Assembly: GCA_001642005.1 (NCBI GenBank)
Contig: LWCA01000687.1
Span: 1 to 20,387, forward strand
Direction of reading: 5' to 3'
Origin: Intoshia linei
Lineage: Eukaryota; Orthonectida; Rhopaluridae
DNA length: 20,387 nucleotides
Positions 1-10,005 of the stretch are shown one piece after another. The notes beneath the pieces were generated by a model that ran no database searches, was not told where the DNA came from, and was given only the letters and a program-made list of their open reading frames with translations. A program made the translations under genes and the position numbers. How positions within the stretch are numbered: the first letter of the stretch is position 1; every line of letters begins with the position of its first letter.

Positions 1-164
1 TAATTATTTCAAATAGAATTTTTAGAAAATATTTATTAGTTAATTTCAGGTATAGAAATATATATTTTCATTACTTAACCATTAAAAGTTTTAATTAAAA
101 TATATCTTTTATAGGTACTTTATATTAAGTATTAGATTATCAACATTAATTTGTAAATTTGTTT

Positions 165-600
165 CGTCTTTTTAATGAAGCCCATAACGATTCAATCTTA
201 TTTGTGTGGTAACCTGTCAGGGTCCACAAAATTTTGTGAGTTAATTACCACGCCATGGTCGAATCCATATAATGGAATTCTCGTATAGGATGTAATAATG
301 GAACCAGGTCAAATCTATTCCGTTCTAATATGTCACTTCATCATAGAAGGTCATTCATGGACCTCAACCTCATCCATAAAATACTAAATTCAAACATAAT
401 CTCACCTATCCAATTTAACTACACAACAACCCGACAAAATATAAAAATATTTAAAAAACAATTTGCGACAAACCTCCACAAAAATTCCTTCTACAACCGA
501 ATAACGAACCACTGGAACTAACTACCCAAAGCAATTACATCACTCAAATCCTCAACAGTTTTCAAAAAGCAAACCACAAAAGTTGATTTTAAAAAAACTA
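165..600 (+). mobile_element. Decayed 3' end of a CR1/Jockey-type non-LTR retrotransposon
   Basis: From about 306 to 600 the frame starting at 330 encodes the typical C-terminal tail of metazoan non-LTR reverse transcriptases: an RRSFMDLNLIHKILN block, then TTTRQ, then KNSFYNRITNHWN, then LPKAITSLKSSTVFKK. These correspond to the family pattern RR..GDLI..YKILN / TRG / FF.R.V..WN.LP..V / FK. The conserved WN-S-LP serine is replaced by TAA at 519-521. Upstream, in another frame (256-272), WSNPY matches the conserved W.PY block, so at least one frameshift separates the two parts. The copy is 5'-truncated and dead. Assignment to the CR1/Jockey/L2 group rests on the tail only; the exact clade is open. 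Confidence 0.72.
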
Positions 601-1120
601 TTACTTAAAGCAATATATATTGTATACAAGCAAATTGCGTACTTCAATAAATCATTATTATTTTAAATTTGAAATTGTTAGAAATTTCAATTCAAATTTT
701 ATTGTTCTTTTTGTTTCTAAGACATTTCGAAAAGTACTTATAAGTTACTATTATTATTATAATTTTATAAGTCTTATAAAACCTGGACACTCTAAAACAG
801 AATTTGACATTAATGTAATTTATTTTCGAAAATTCTTTCAAGTTTAAAAAATATAGCTGTTAATTTTACTTGTAAAATGATTTTTATTCAAAAATTTTCT
901 GGCACCCCAAAAACTGAAACAGACTAAAAATAAATAGACAAATTTTTAATAAAATTACTTTATATACATGTAAGTAAGAATGATACAATTTAATCTAATT
1001 ATAAATTAATTTTTAATTGGAAAAACTAATTTTCTGCTTACTGTCTCGGTTAATATAAAATGTGCCAATGATAACCATTTAAAAACTATTAAAATTTAGT
1101 AAATATATTATTGCAAAACA
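601..1120. other. AT-rich intergenic stretch without a supported gene
   Basis: No open frame here has protein-like composition. A 75-codon frame at 620-847 is dominated by codons expected from random AT-rich sequence and has no usual ATG start. The stretch separates the retrotransposon relic from the convergent membrane-protein ORF on the minus strand. Confidence 0.5.
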
Positions 1121-1816
1121 TTAAATTTTACAAAAGCTTTGTCGACCTCTGGTATATAGATCAATATTTAAATTAAAAATGTATAAAATTACTAATAAAG
1201 AATGACAAATATGAATAAATATTATTATAGAACAATAATATAATTTGATTGAAATCAATTTGTAATATAAAACAGATAGAATGCTACCAAATACAAGATT
1301 GGCTAGAGCAGTAAATGCGATAAGATAAGGTGCAGTATAAGTAATCATTGACCCAACCATTTTGATATTTTCAAAACCGAATGAACCTGAAAATGTCAAC
1401 ATTTCAATCAAAAAGTTAATTGAATACATTGTGGTAATTAAAGACATGCCAAAACCAATAGCTAAAAAGTAATGTATACATTTATACAAATTGAAGTAAA
1501 TTTTACCAAATGTAAATGACACATTGTCGAATTCAAAATATTTATGAATCCCATTAGATTCATTCGGTAATTTTTTCAAAAGACTTTTCAATTTACTAAA
1601 TTTAAACGATATCATAATTAACAATTGCATGTGTTACATGAAAAATAGGTATATGAGGAATCTGAAAAGTTCATAAATCAGAACGTATAAAATGACTGAT
1701 ATTTGCGGGAATTTATCCAATTTTGCTAAAGTTGCATAACGTAACAAGGAAGATACAAATAATGACAAAATCGAACCAAACGATCTAAAATACAATGAAA
1801 ACAAATGTACATTCAA
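1121..1816 (-). pseudogene. Multi-span membrane protein ORF, interrupted by one in-frame TAA
   Basis: The main open frame (1121-1630, 169 codons from ATG) encodes a hydrophobic protein. It has a short basic N-terminus (KFSKLKSLLKKL), a membrane segment near residues 47-70, a second near 94-120 and a third near 126-150. A 60-codon frame just upstream (1634-1816), also hydrophobic, is in the same reading frame. Only TAA and one CAC codon separate the two. The upstream part lacks ATG, and its start may be a splice acceptor (TATTTTAG, then ATCGTTTGG). The arrangement fits a four-span, tetraspan-like protein with one nonsense mutation, an unrecognised intron across the stop, or a shorter gene starting at 1630. 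I do not recognise the family. AT-rich DNA easily yields hydrophobic frames, so coding status is moderate. Confidence 0.45.
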
Positions 1817-2524
1817 CTTTCTAAAAAGGATATAGAAATAATAAAAAAGTATAAATTGTTTTCGTTATCTATTTAATTTGTAGCAGTACTTGTCCAATAC
1901 TCAAATATGTATGATAAATTTAAAAGTTACGCGATAAAGGCAACTAGTATGAATTTTGGTGACTTTCGGAAATATATAATAATTGCAAAAACATGACAAT
2001 ATGATATAAGAAACATTGATATACTTTCTAAATACATGGAAAACAAATTTGATTATAAAGTTATATAAATTTCAATCGTAAAAAATGTTTATAAAAAAGT
2101 GTAAATTAAACACGCGTTACCAATATTACAAAATTTGAATAAAGTTATATTTTCATTTTAGTGGAACGATTCATTTTTTTATCCATGCGAATAAGCAATA
2201 TCAACCACAATTGAGTCGATTATAAGATTAAAATTGTGTGAACAAATGAATCTTAAATTATTAATGTGTACTCAACTATCAGTTAAATTTCGCAACTAAT
2301 TTGTGGAATTATAATGATGCTGATATATCTTGATCTTAAAAGAAATAGTACCTTGTACTAGCTAAAAATAAATCAATGAAACAATATGAGGCTATTATTC
2401 CTACTTATATAATATGCTACGCTTTTTTTGTTTGTGTGTGTTAAACTTTATTTAAATAACTTATTTTAATATGACGGGTCCCGTCGTAGAATTTTATAAA
2501 GTCCACGTTTCAATTAAAGTTTTT
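1817..2524. other. Intergenic AT-rich sequence
   Basis: No gene or clear transposon was seen. The only local structure I can point to is a perfect 13-bp palindrome, GACGGGTCCCGTC, at 2473-2485, which is much more GC-rich than its surroundings. Confidence 0.45.
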
Positions 2525-3218
2525 TCAAAAATAATTTTTTATATATTATCTACCAATATTTTTCAAATATTTCGATTAAAATAAAAATATTGATCCTACA
2601 ATTTTAAAAAAAATGTGCAGTGAACGTCTACACATTTCCAATAAAGAAATATGGGTTAAAAATCTATATAATTCATTCCTACGGAATTTTTTTCATTGCT
2701 ACGCAATTTTTAAATTTCAAATTCTCATTTTGAATACAATTTAATAGAAACTAAAACAACTTTGTTAATATCATTTCTATATTACAATCCTTTGCAATTT
2801 TGGAAAAATTCGACTAAAATGTTTATACAGTGAAGATTCGGTTAATTATCAATACATAATTGGTACTGTATATAATATCATCAAATTGAAAATGACAAAA
2901 TAGGTTTTTATAATTTTATTTTTTGTGGAATTTATGCTATTTATGACAATTTTTAGGATTGGACTGTTTTTACTTTATTTTAAATGTTAACAAACATAAA
3001 ATTAAGATGGAATAATTCACTTTAAAGTAAAAAGTAATGTGATATGATGGTTCTACCTAACACAAATTGGGGAACCACTCTTTTAAAGGATTGATAATAG
3101 TGAATAGTAACATTTTTAAGTTAGATTTTCAACGTGAATTTATTTTTTTGGTATAAAAAAATGTGCCCTCGGCAAAGCTAGGTGCTGTTTATACGTAGTA
3201 CATTACAGTCAACCTAGT
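2525..3218 (+). repeat. Dispersed repeat, copy A (putative non-autonomous Helitron)
   Basis: This block matches 11622-12425 in the same order and orientation over most of its length, with small indels. Shared landmarks are CAATATTTTTCAAATATTT, GTCTACACATTTCCAATAAAG, TCTATATAATTCATTCC, a twofold TTCATTGCTACG-AATTTTT motif, TTTAGGATTGGACTGTTTTT and AAAAAGTAATGTGATATGA. The right end has a short hairpin (3185-3208, CTGTTTATACGTAGTACATTACAG) and then CTAG followed by T at 3214-3218. A hairpin just before CTRR-T is the known 3' signature of Helitrons. TCTATATAATTC preceded by A (2663) could be a 5' TC end, but similarity to copy C starts earlier. The family assignment is therefore tentative; the repetition is certain. 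Confidence 0.7.
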
Positions 3219-3539
3219 ATATTATCAATTATGACATAAATTATTCACTACCAGTATACACAGAAACTATATATGGAAGGATAAAGATTTTCAATTGAGA
3301 CAGTCGTTTTTCCCAAACATTATTATGCAAATTTTTTGCAATTATCTCTGACCAAAATTTAAGATTTTCGGCTAATTTTTCCTACTTCTAAATACACACT
3401 TTCAGTATAATACAAAAAATGAACCCAAAACGTTTCTTAAATCCCCTAAAAATTACTAGTACTGACCATTTAAATTGAAATTCTATACAATAATAAAAAC
3501 GTATATTTTTATAACAACAGAAAAATGAAATTGTTAAAT

Positions 3540-4712
3540 TTAAATTTTTTTAGACTTCTTTGGTAACTTTTCATTAATAATTTCATTAGACGATTCGAAA
3601 TCATCCAATTCTGTAAATTTATTGTAACTCTTTGTATCTAAAACACGCATTTCTGCTAAATTTTTAGTAGAATGGGAGGGAGAATAATACAAATTGCTTT
3701 TATTTTTTATAGAAGGACTATTTTCTTTTCTTTGCCGATATCCCTTTTTATAGTCTCGATTTTTTAGTTTCTTTAGTGTTTCGTTACACATAAATGAATT
3801 TAAACTTTTGTGAATATTTGGTGAAGATGCCCATAGAAACCGCTTCAAATTTTGACTGTGTAAATTTGATTTGTGTTTAATACCTGCCGATAAATTTTGG
3901 TTGCTATTTTTTGAGTCAAAACTATAATTATCAGATTGACATGAATTACTGTTGTATTTAGAATTTATAGAGGTTATCGAAATATTATAGTTATCACTAG
4001 ACACACGCGATCGATTGATATTTTTTCGCATGATACTGCCTTTTGCTGTTCTAACTGGTGATTTGACTTTGATAATTTCATCCAATTCTTCAGGTAATTG
4101 ATAACAATTAAATTTTTTATCGGTAGGAGATTTCAATTTTATGTTTTTTATGTGTCGTTTTGTTGTTTTTTCATCAAAAACACTCACACTTTGACATTTT
4201 TTATCCAATTTTTTAATGTTTTTTATATTTTGCAAAATTGTATTCTTATATAAGGTTGGTTGAATTGCACTAGTTTTTCTTTTTTCATTGTCTTTTATTT
4301 TAAGTTTTTCTTTTTCTTTTTCTTTTTCTTTTGCTTTTTTTCTTGTATTTTCTAATTTTTCTTCATTTTCTACATTTTTAATGTTTACATCATTTAAAGT
4401 TTCCATACTCATAGTTACTAGTTTATCATTTTTCATTTTTACTATTTCATTGTTTAATTCTATTGACTGATTGTCAAAATTGAAAACATCGTTATTTTTA
4501 AACTCGCTAAAGCTTAAATCTATAGTGGACAAGGATTTTTTCATATTGTAACTTCCAAATTTTAAATTCAAATCTGCGTAATCATTTTTGTTTTCCGAGT
4601 TGGAATTTTGCAATGGTTTATATGTTAAATGTACACTTTTTATTTTTTTTCTTCCATAATTGTATTGTACTGTGCTTAAAGTTTTTGAAACTGGTTTAAA
4701 TTTGTTGGGCAT
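3540..4712 (-). CDS. Basic Ser/Asn/Lys-rich protein of unknown function, 390 aa
   Basis: This is the longest open frame in the window, an uninterrupted ATG-to-TAA frame with no introns needed. The product is strongly basic and probably largely disordered. Residues about 124-147 form a charged run with KEKEKEKEK. Two Ser-Pro sites sit in basic context (KSPTDKK and KSPVRTAKG), followed by RKNINRSRVSSDN. No membrane segment or signal peptide is visible. The pattern resembles nuclear or cytoskeleton-associated phosphoproteins, but no domain is recognised, so no function is assigned. A splice-acceptor-like AATATTTAG ends two bases before the ATG, as expected for a 5'-UTR intron or a trans-splice site. 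An 8-codon upstream ORF lies at about 4742-4768. The gene lies about 1 kb downstream of the twelve-exon gene, on the same strand. Confidence 0.8.
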   Translation of the reverse strand: MPNKFKPVSKTLSTVQYNYGRKKIKSVHLTYKPLQNSNSENKNDYADLNLKFGSYNMKKSLSTIDLSFSEFKNNDVFNFDNQSIELNNEIVKMKNDKLVTMSMETLNDVNIKNVENEEKLENTRKKAKEKEKEKEKLKIKDNEKRKTSAIQPTLYKNTILQNIKNIKKLDKKCQSVSVFDEKTTKRHIKNIKLKSPTDKKFNCYQLPEELDEIIKVKSPVRTAKGSIMRKNINRSRVSSDNYNISITSINSKYNSNSCQSDNYSFDSKNSNQNLSAGIKHKSNLHSQNLKRFLWASSPNIHKSLNSFMCNETLKKLKNRDYKKGYRQRKENSPSIKNKSNLYYSPSHSTKNLAEMRVLDTKSYNKFTELDDFESSNEIINEKLPKKSKKI

Positions 4713-4904
4713 ATCTAAATATTTTTATTAAAAGAGTATCTTACTCTTCGTTTGAAGATTTAGTCATTATGTAGAACTGTCTCTCAAACGGTCTGCTCAG
4801 CGAAATATTGAAATCGAGCTATACACAATTTCACTAAGGGTCAGTTAAATCAGATTTGTTTGATTTTTCTCAAAACAACCTTATAACACCCAAGTTTTTT
4901 TATA

Positions 4905-5128
4905 GAAATATTTGAATAAGAGGATATTTCCCTTAAGCGTTGGTTAAATTATGTTTTTGAAAAAAAATATTTGAAAAACGGGATCTTCCCTTAAAGGTTG
5001 GTAAAATTGGATTTTTTGTTTTGGATTAAGAAGTTGTTCCTCATAGGATTTAGTAAAATAGTTTTTTTCAAAAAAATATTTGAAAAACGGGATCTTCCCT
5101 TAAAGGTTGGTAAAATTGGATTTTTTAT
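4905..5128. repeat. Direct repeat, ~60 bp units, 109 bp period
   Basis: Two almost identical units (about 4959-5021 and 5069-5128) share AAAAAATATTTGAAAAACGG, then GATCTTCCCTTAAAGGTTGG, then TAAAATTGGATTTTTT. They are spaced 109 bp apart. A decayed third unit precedes them at about 4905-4955 (ATATTTGAATAAGAGG, then CCCTTAAGCGTTGG). The near-identity of two units next to a degraded one points to a recent local duplication. Confidence 0.75.
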
Positions 5129-5651
5129 TTTGTGGTTTAATTAATTTAGTGGATTTTCCAAAAAACTATCGGTAAAATGCCATTATTCCGTGAAAATTTG
5201 TAATGATATTTTTTATTTAATTTTATTAATGGTGGAATTAAAAGTGAGATTTTTTAAATAATAATGTAGCGGTCATCTAGGTTTTGGGATAAATTCCCAA
5301 CATTTGGCAATTCTAATAAATATTAAAAATTTTATAAAAATAAACAAAAGTTGATAAAATTTTTTTTGATATTTTATTTGAATTTCACGTACCCCAGGTA
5401 TATAGTATTGGACCACAATCGGGAATCACTGCTTTAGAGATAAATTAAATTTTACCAACAATTTATGGAAAAATATACACATACCAATAAATTCAAGAAA
5501 AATCTGTTTTTACGAACCATTTAAAAAACACATTTACCAACCCTTTTGACTCAAAAGTTTTGAGAATAATCACATTTTACAAAACATTCAGAAAAAATAC
5601 GTTTAGGTTTCTAAAAAAAATTTCTGACAATTATTCTTAGTAATCATAATT

Positions 5652-5661
5652 TTTATTTATT
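5652..5661 (-). promoter_or_regulatory. Polyadenylation signal of the twelve-exon gene
   Basis: On the minus strand this reads AATAAATAAA, two overlapping canonical AATAAA hexamers, 57-66 nt downstream of the TAA stop at 5718-5720. The position supports 5718 as the true end of the coding sequence. Confidence 0.6.
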
Positions 5662-5717
5662 GAAAGCCGTCAAAAATGGATTATATGGAATTTAACATTA
5701 CAAATTCGCAATATATC

Positions 5718-8715
5718 TTATAATACAATACCTGTTGTTTTTGGTATACTATTTTTTCTCTTTTTAATTTTTTCATTTGCATCTTTCTACAAACAAAATG
5801 ATAAATTAACTTTAACTAATAACCTCGATTCCCAATGCTTTGCAAGCTTCAAGTCTCATTTGGAAATCCTTCATTGAATCATCAAATGATCTGGACAGTG
5901 TATCTTCTTGATCTTTCAAACTTTGACTATGTAAGTATTATTAATTGTAAACTTTTATAAACTCAAAAAAAAAATAAATATACTTTTGTGATACCTAAAA
6001 CTAATTTTGTCTTGACTGGACCAGTGCCGTGTAAATACGTATGTACCAGACAATTTACTTATACTAATTTGGTAAGGCGATTGGTGTAAAGTTTTATTAT
6101 TCATCTTATAATGTTTTCTGTGGTGTAATTTCGTTTTTTTCAGTTAATAAATTGATATAATAATAATATTAGAGATTAATAAAATTAATGACTATTTTTT
6201 GAATCAGAATTATTTTACACGGCTTTAAAATAATTTTCTGCAGAATGCACCGAAAATTAGTCACAAGATATTGATCGCTGAGTACGAGTTGTTATTCATA
6301 ACCATTCTACGTTTAGTAAATGGATTCTTAACTTGGGTTGTTAAATCTAATTTCAGTAAACTGAAAAAAGACTAAAAACCCATGATGTATGAAAGAATAA
6401 TTTTTAACTAAATGTTAACATTATCCTATTTTTGTAACTTGTGATTAAAATGTTTATTTAAAATAAATTACCTAATTGCATCAGTATTTTCTTTACGAAC
6501 AACATCCTAAATGAACTTTTAAATAGAATGAAATTACTAACAAAAATGAATAACTAAAAAGTAATTGTCATTTATTTACATCACATTGTTCCAAATTGTA
6601 ACCTACTACTACATGAAATACATAGTTATTGCACAGATAGAAATAATACCAATCAAAATTTTTCACAAAAAATTGATATTTTTGAATTTATAAATTAAGA
6701 CGAAATAATTCACAATAAAGTAAAAAGTAATGTGATATGACGGTTCCACCTGAAACAAATTTGGGAACCACTCTTTTAAAAATTGATAATAGTGAATAGT
6801 AGGATTTTTAAGTTAGATTTTCAACGTGAATTTATTTTTTAAGTATAATAAAAATGTGCTCTCGGCAGAGCTAGGTCCTGTTTGTACGTAGTATGTAAAT
6901 TTATTTTTTGGTAGTATAAAAATGTTCCCTCGGTAGAACTAGGCTACGGGGATTGATAATAGTGAATAGTAGAATTTTTAAGTTAGATTTTCAACGTGAA
7001 TTTTTTGATATGAGAAAAATGTGCCCTCGGCAGATCTAGGTTCTGCTTGTACGTAGTACATAACAGTTAACCTAGTTAAAGTATAATAATAAGATAAAGG
7101 TATTCAAAAAATTTTCAGACAAGTTTAGCGGTTACAATTCTATTCTCTAAAATGACATTTTTCATAAAATTACCAAGAGCAAAATAAATAGTTGATTCAT
7201 CACATTTAAACTTTGCAATTGTTCGTTTACATTATTTTGAGTATAAGATTGTAAATCGTAATTATCATGTTTCTTTAACAAATCTTCAGATTGAATTTTA
7301 TGAATTTTTCTGTAATTTCGGCAAGTTTTCGAATCCAAAGACTATTAATAAAATTAAATCAAAAAAAAAACTTCAAAATAGTCAAAATAAAGCAAGTAAT
7401 TAGTATCACTGATTACCATATTAATTTTTTTATTGGAGTCATTAGTTGGAGTCATAACTTTTCCGGGAAATTTTGGCGAATCTAAAAATGATTGTTTTAT
7501 ACAGTTTGATAAATTTAGAAACTACATAATTTTTATAAATTGAAAAACTAAAAAAATTAATAAGCAATTTTCTGTATTTACTTTAAATGAATTTTTGTTT
7601 TTGAAAATAAAAGTTACTAAAAAAGTAAACTTACAATTTTCAGATTGAACTTGAGAAGACATACTACCTCTTTTGTTGGTAATGTTTGGTTCCAAATCTT
7701 CGTCTAAAATAATATATTAGAGTAGTTATAATTATAAAGAAACTATAATTGAAAAATTTTTCATTTATGTAATATCAAATTATACCTATAGCATCATAAA
7801 CGTAAATAATATCACTTTTATGTTTTTGAATTTCTTTAGAGTTATTAACTGAGGAATTGAGTAATCTTGTCATATGACTGACTAGACAAATAAATTAAAA
7901 TTGAAACGTAAAATGTTCAATCTAAAATGTAATATACCCTGTTTGTTAAAATCTACACACAAATTATCAATATTAAAGTTGGTTATTCTGCAGTTTTCAT
8001 CACCTATTGATGTCTAAACGTATTAAAATAAAAATTTAAAATGAAAAATGAAGAAAGTTACACTAGAAAGATCGGAAGATAGAAGATAATTTTTTTCTGG
8101 CGTAAAATGGTGCATTTTGTCAAAAATTTTTGATTTTTGTATCATCATATTTGACATATTAACATCTATTTCTTTAATGAGGCCTTAATTTGAATTAGTA
8201 CTACTACTATTATTACTTACTCAATTCTTGTTTACTTTTACTAATTTGTTGACTGCTCATGTCATAATTTTCCTTTTCAATCTTTATAAACTCGTCTAAA
8301 TTTAAAAATAAAAAAAAAAATCAGTAAAAAATACTAATTTTATGGCAAATTTGATTTCTTGTCAATGAAACCCATTTTCTCAAGACAACTAATCGATCAA
8401 ATAACAACTCGTATGTAATTGGCTTTGTTGACAGGTCAAATACATTCATTAGAACTGAATATTCAATTTTTTTCATTTTTAATGTATCTCTCGATGAAGC
8501 TGACTGTTTCAATAAGGGTAAGTCTAAAATTAATGGTTGAATCGATATCATTTGCGTGCCAAATATTTGAATCGAGGGCTATATAAATCATTAAATTTTT
8601 TTAAACTTTTTAATTAATTTGATAAAATAAAATATACACATTTTCCCAAATTGGCAAATGAATAAACTTGTTCTTTTTGTACAAAAAATATTATCATTGT
8701 GGTAAATGTGACCAT
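5718..8715 (-). CDS. Unrecognised ~399-aa, partly coiled-coil protein; twelve exons
   Basis: Twelve exons join with GT-AG sites and matching phase: 8638-8715, 8335-8578, 8221-8295, 8062-8183, 7938-8013, 7786-7881, 7635-7703, 7417-7481, 7174-7341, 6472-6506, 5824-5926, 5718-5786. The total is an exact multiple of three, with no internal stop. The first ATG after an acceptor-like TTTTTTAG is at 8715; an in-frame alternative is at 8697. The N-terminal ~110 residues are hydrophobic and compact (FVQKEQVYSFANLGK, then LILDLPLL, then ELLFDRLVVLRKWVSLT). A helical, charged middle part follows, then a low-complexity linker with SPKFPGKVMTPT. The C-terminus is helical (DVVRKENTDAISQSLKDQED, then SMKDFQMRLEACKALGIEK) with a basic tail KIKKRKN. 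No signal peptide or membrane segment is seen. I cannot name the family. Several introns are only 37-59 nt; the long ones hold transposon-derived sequence. Confidence 0.85.
6022..6226. mobile_element. Small MITE-like element in intron 10 of the twelve-exon gene
   Basis: A 10-bp perfect inverted repeat, GCCGTGTAAA at 6026-6035 and TTTACACGGC at 6214-6223, brackets about 200 bp. The left end reads CAGTGCCGTGTAAA, like hAT termini. The right end lacks the final ACTG, and no target duplication is clear, so it is probably a decayed non-autonomous element. It lies wholly within the 545-nt intron 5927-6471. Confidence 0.4.
6690..7075 (+). repeat. Dispersed repeat, copy B, with internal re-duplication, in intron 9
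   Basis: This matches the right-hand ~250 bp of copies A and C: AAAAAGTAATGTGATATGAC, then GGTTCCACCTGAAACAAATT, then TAGATTTTCAACGTGAATTT, then TGTGCTCTCGGCAGAGCTAG. The segment from GATAATAGTGAATAGTA to CTCGGCAGA-CTAGG occurs twice (about 6785 and 6953), and its CTCGGTAGAACTAGG end occurs a third time at about 6930. The block is therefore a rearranged composite. It ends with the hairpin CTGCTTGTACGTAGTACATAACAG (7043-7066) and CTAG-T (7072-7076). It occupies most of the 667-nt intron 6507-7173. Confidence 0.7.
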
Positions 8716-10005
8716 ATATACAGGAATTTCTAAAAAATATTTTTTATACAGTACTTACAATGTTTGTAAGGATTCCTCACTTATATTAGTAACGTAAAAG
8801 TTAAAAATGAGTGTAAATCTGTGTGCAACTATTTATTTAGAAAACTGACAGTCTCAGAAATTTCAAAAACAAAAATTCAAACTCAGTTTTTTCGAGTGCA
8901 GATATTAAGATGTATTTCAAATTGAAAAATTGGCACCTTCACGACAAAACCACAAATTACCCCTTTTTTTTTTAAATTATGACTCATAATTTATAATGAT
9001 AAAAAACACAAATTTTGGAGCAGTTTTTAAAATGAATAGCAGCCTCAAAAACTAGCATCATCACGATCAAAATCAAATTACAAATTACATTGTATTTAAA
9101 AAAATGAAAAAAAATAAATAGTCTTAGAATTTCGAAAAAAATCATAACTAATATGGTCTTTTACTTTACTTTACTTTAACGTACACAATAAATTTTAATC
9201 TCACAAGTTACGCTTTTATAGTCAAAACAGTAATTTACTATTGACTCATTTTTATGGAAAATGTTTTTTTAAAATCAAAACTATTAACAATTAACATTAT
9301 ATAAATAATTATAATTAATGGTCCTAGAAATTAAAAAAATTATTCTGACACAGTTTATTCTATTTGGTCTAAAGCAGTGATTCCCAAACTGTTGGTATTT
9401 ACCCACGAGTGGGTAATTTGTTATTTTTCATGGGTGATCGCGAAATTTGTTCTAAAAAATATGATTTTTTTTATTTTTTTTGTATTGCATGCACAGTAAC
9501 GTATGAAATATAATTTTTCCCATTGAGTCCTTCAGGGTCAAAAACACAATTTCCCCTTTATTTTATTATTTTGTAAAATTAATTTTTTAAAAAATTTTCT
9601 TATTGATACAAAATATTTTATATTATCGAAAAGAGATACTGAATATATTCCATCACATGATAAAATATAATAATACAGATATTTACCCCATTGTACACTG
9701 TACACATGAAAATTTAAATTTACATACAGCATATACTAGTCTATACTGTATTACAATTTCAAAAACATGTAAATTGCTACATAGAAATCCGAACCTACCA
9801 AATTTGAACCACCCGTAAATAAAAAATAGACCCAAATTTTTTTTTGCAAACAATGCGTAATGTAATATAGCCCCAGCTACCTATCTAGTGGTCTTGATTT
9901 GACATTTAAAATTTAACACACATAATACATGTAGTTATGATATTCAAGAATATATACAAGATATGTTAATTATAAAAATGAGGCTCCCTTTTACCAAAAT
10001 TTCAT
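8716..10005. other. Repeat-rich intergenic region
   Basis: No supported gene. From about 8850 to 9330 the motif 'TCTCAGAAATTTCAAAAA', 'TCTTAGAATTTCGAAAAA', 'TCCTAGAAATTAAAAAAA' recurs at about 8852, 9121 and 9323, like a degenerate tandem array. The CACCTTCACGACAAAACCAC block at 8935 is an inverted relative of sequence near 11120. Frames of 64 and 71 codons at 9538-9818 overlap on opposite strands, have low-complexity composition and are not credible genes. Confidence 0.45.
9375..9440 (+). mobile_element. hAT-type terminal sequence (one end only)
   Basis: CAGTGATTCCCAAACTGTTG at 9375 is a typical end of non-autonomous hAT elements (CAGNG-TTCCCAA). The inverse end was not found within the following kilobase, so the element is truncated or its partner has decayed. 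Confidence 0.4.

Larger units (their letters stand above)
4713..5717. other. Intergenic region with short direct repeats and possible hAT relic
   Basis: This lies between the basic-protein gene and the twelve-exon gene. It contains a two-copy direct repeat (4959-5128, listed separately). A hAT-like end reading GGGAATCACTG lies at 5421-5431, with a weak possible partner TAGCGGTCATC at 5267. The minus-strand polyadenylation signal of the upstream gene lies at 5652-5661. No protein-coding frame is supported. Confidence 0.5.

Noticed and set aside
620-847. 75-codon plus-strand frame
   Set aside because: No usual ATG, low-complexity Tyr/Phe/Asn composition, no splice or family signal; expected by chance in AT-rich DNA.
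4288-4470. 60-codon plus-strand frame rich in Ser/Phe
   Set aside because: Antisense shadow of the KEKEKE and neighbouring segments of the minus-strand basic-protein gene.
7291-7485. 64-codon plus-strand frame
   Set aside because: Antisense to two well-supported exons (7174-7341, 7417-7481) and the intron between them.
8321-8551. 76-codon minus-strand frame as a stand-alone gene
   Set aside because: It is exon 2 of the twelve-exon gene read into its 39-nt intron; the true exon is 8335-8578.
9538-9818. Overlapping 64- and 71-codon frames on opposite strands
   Set aside because: Low-complexity composition, no splice support, in a repeat-rich intergenic stretch.
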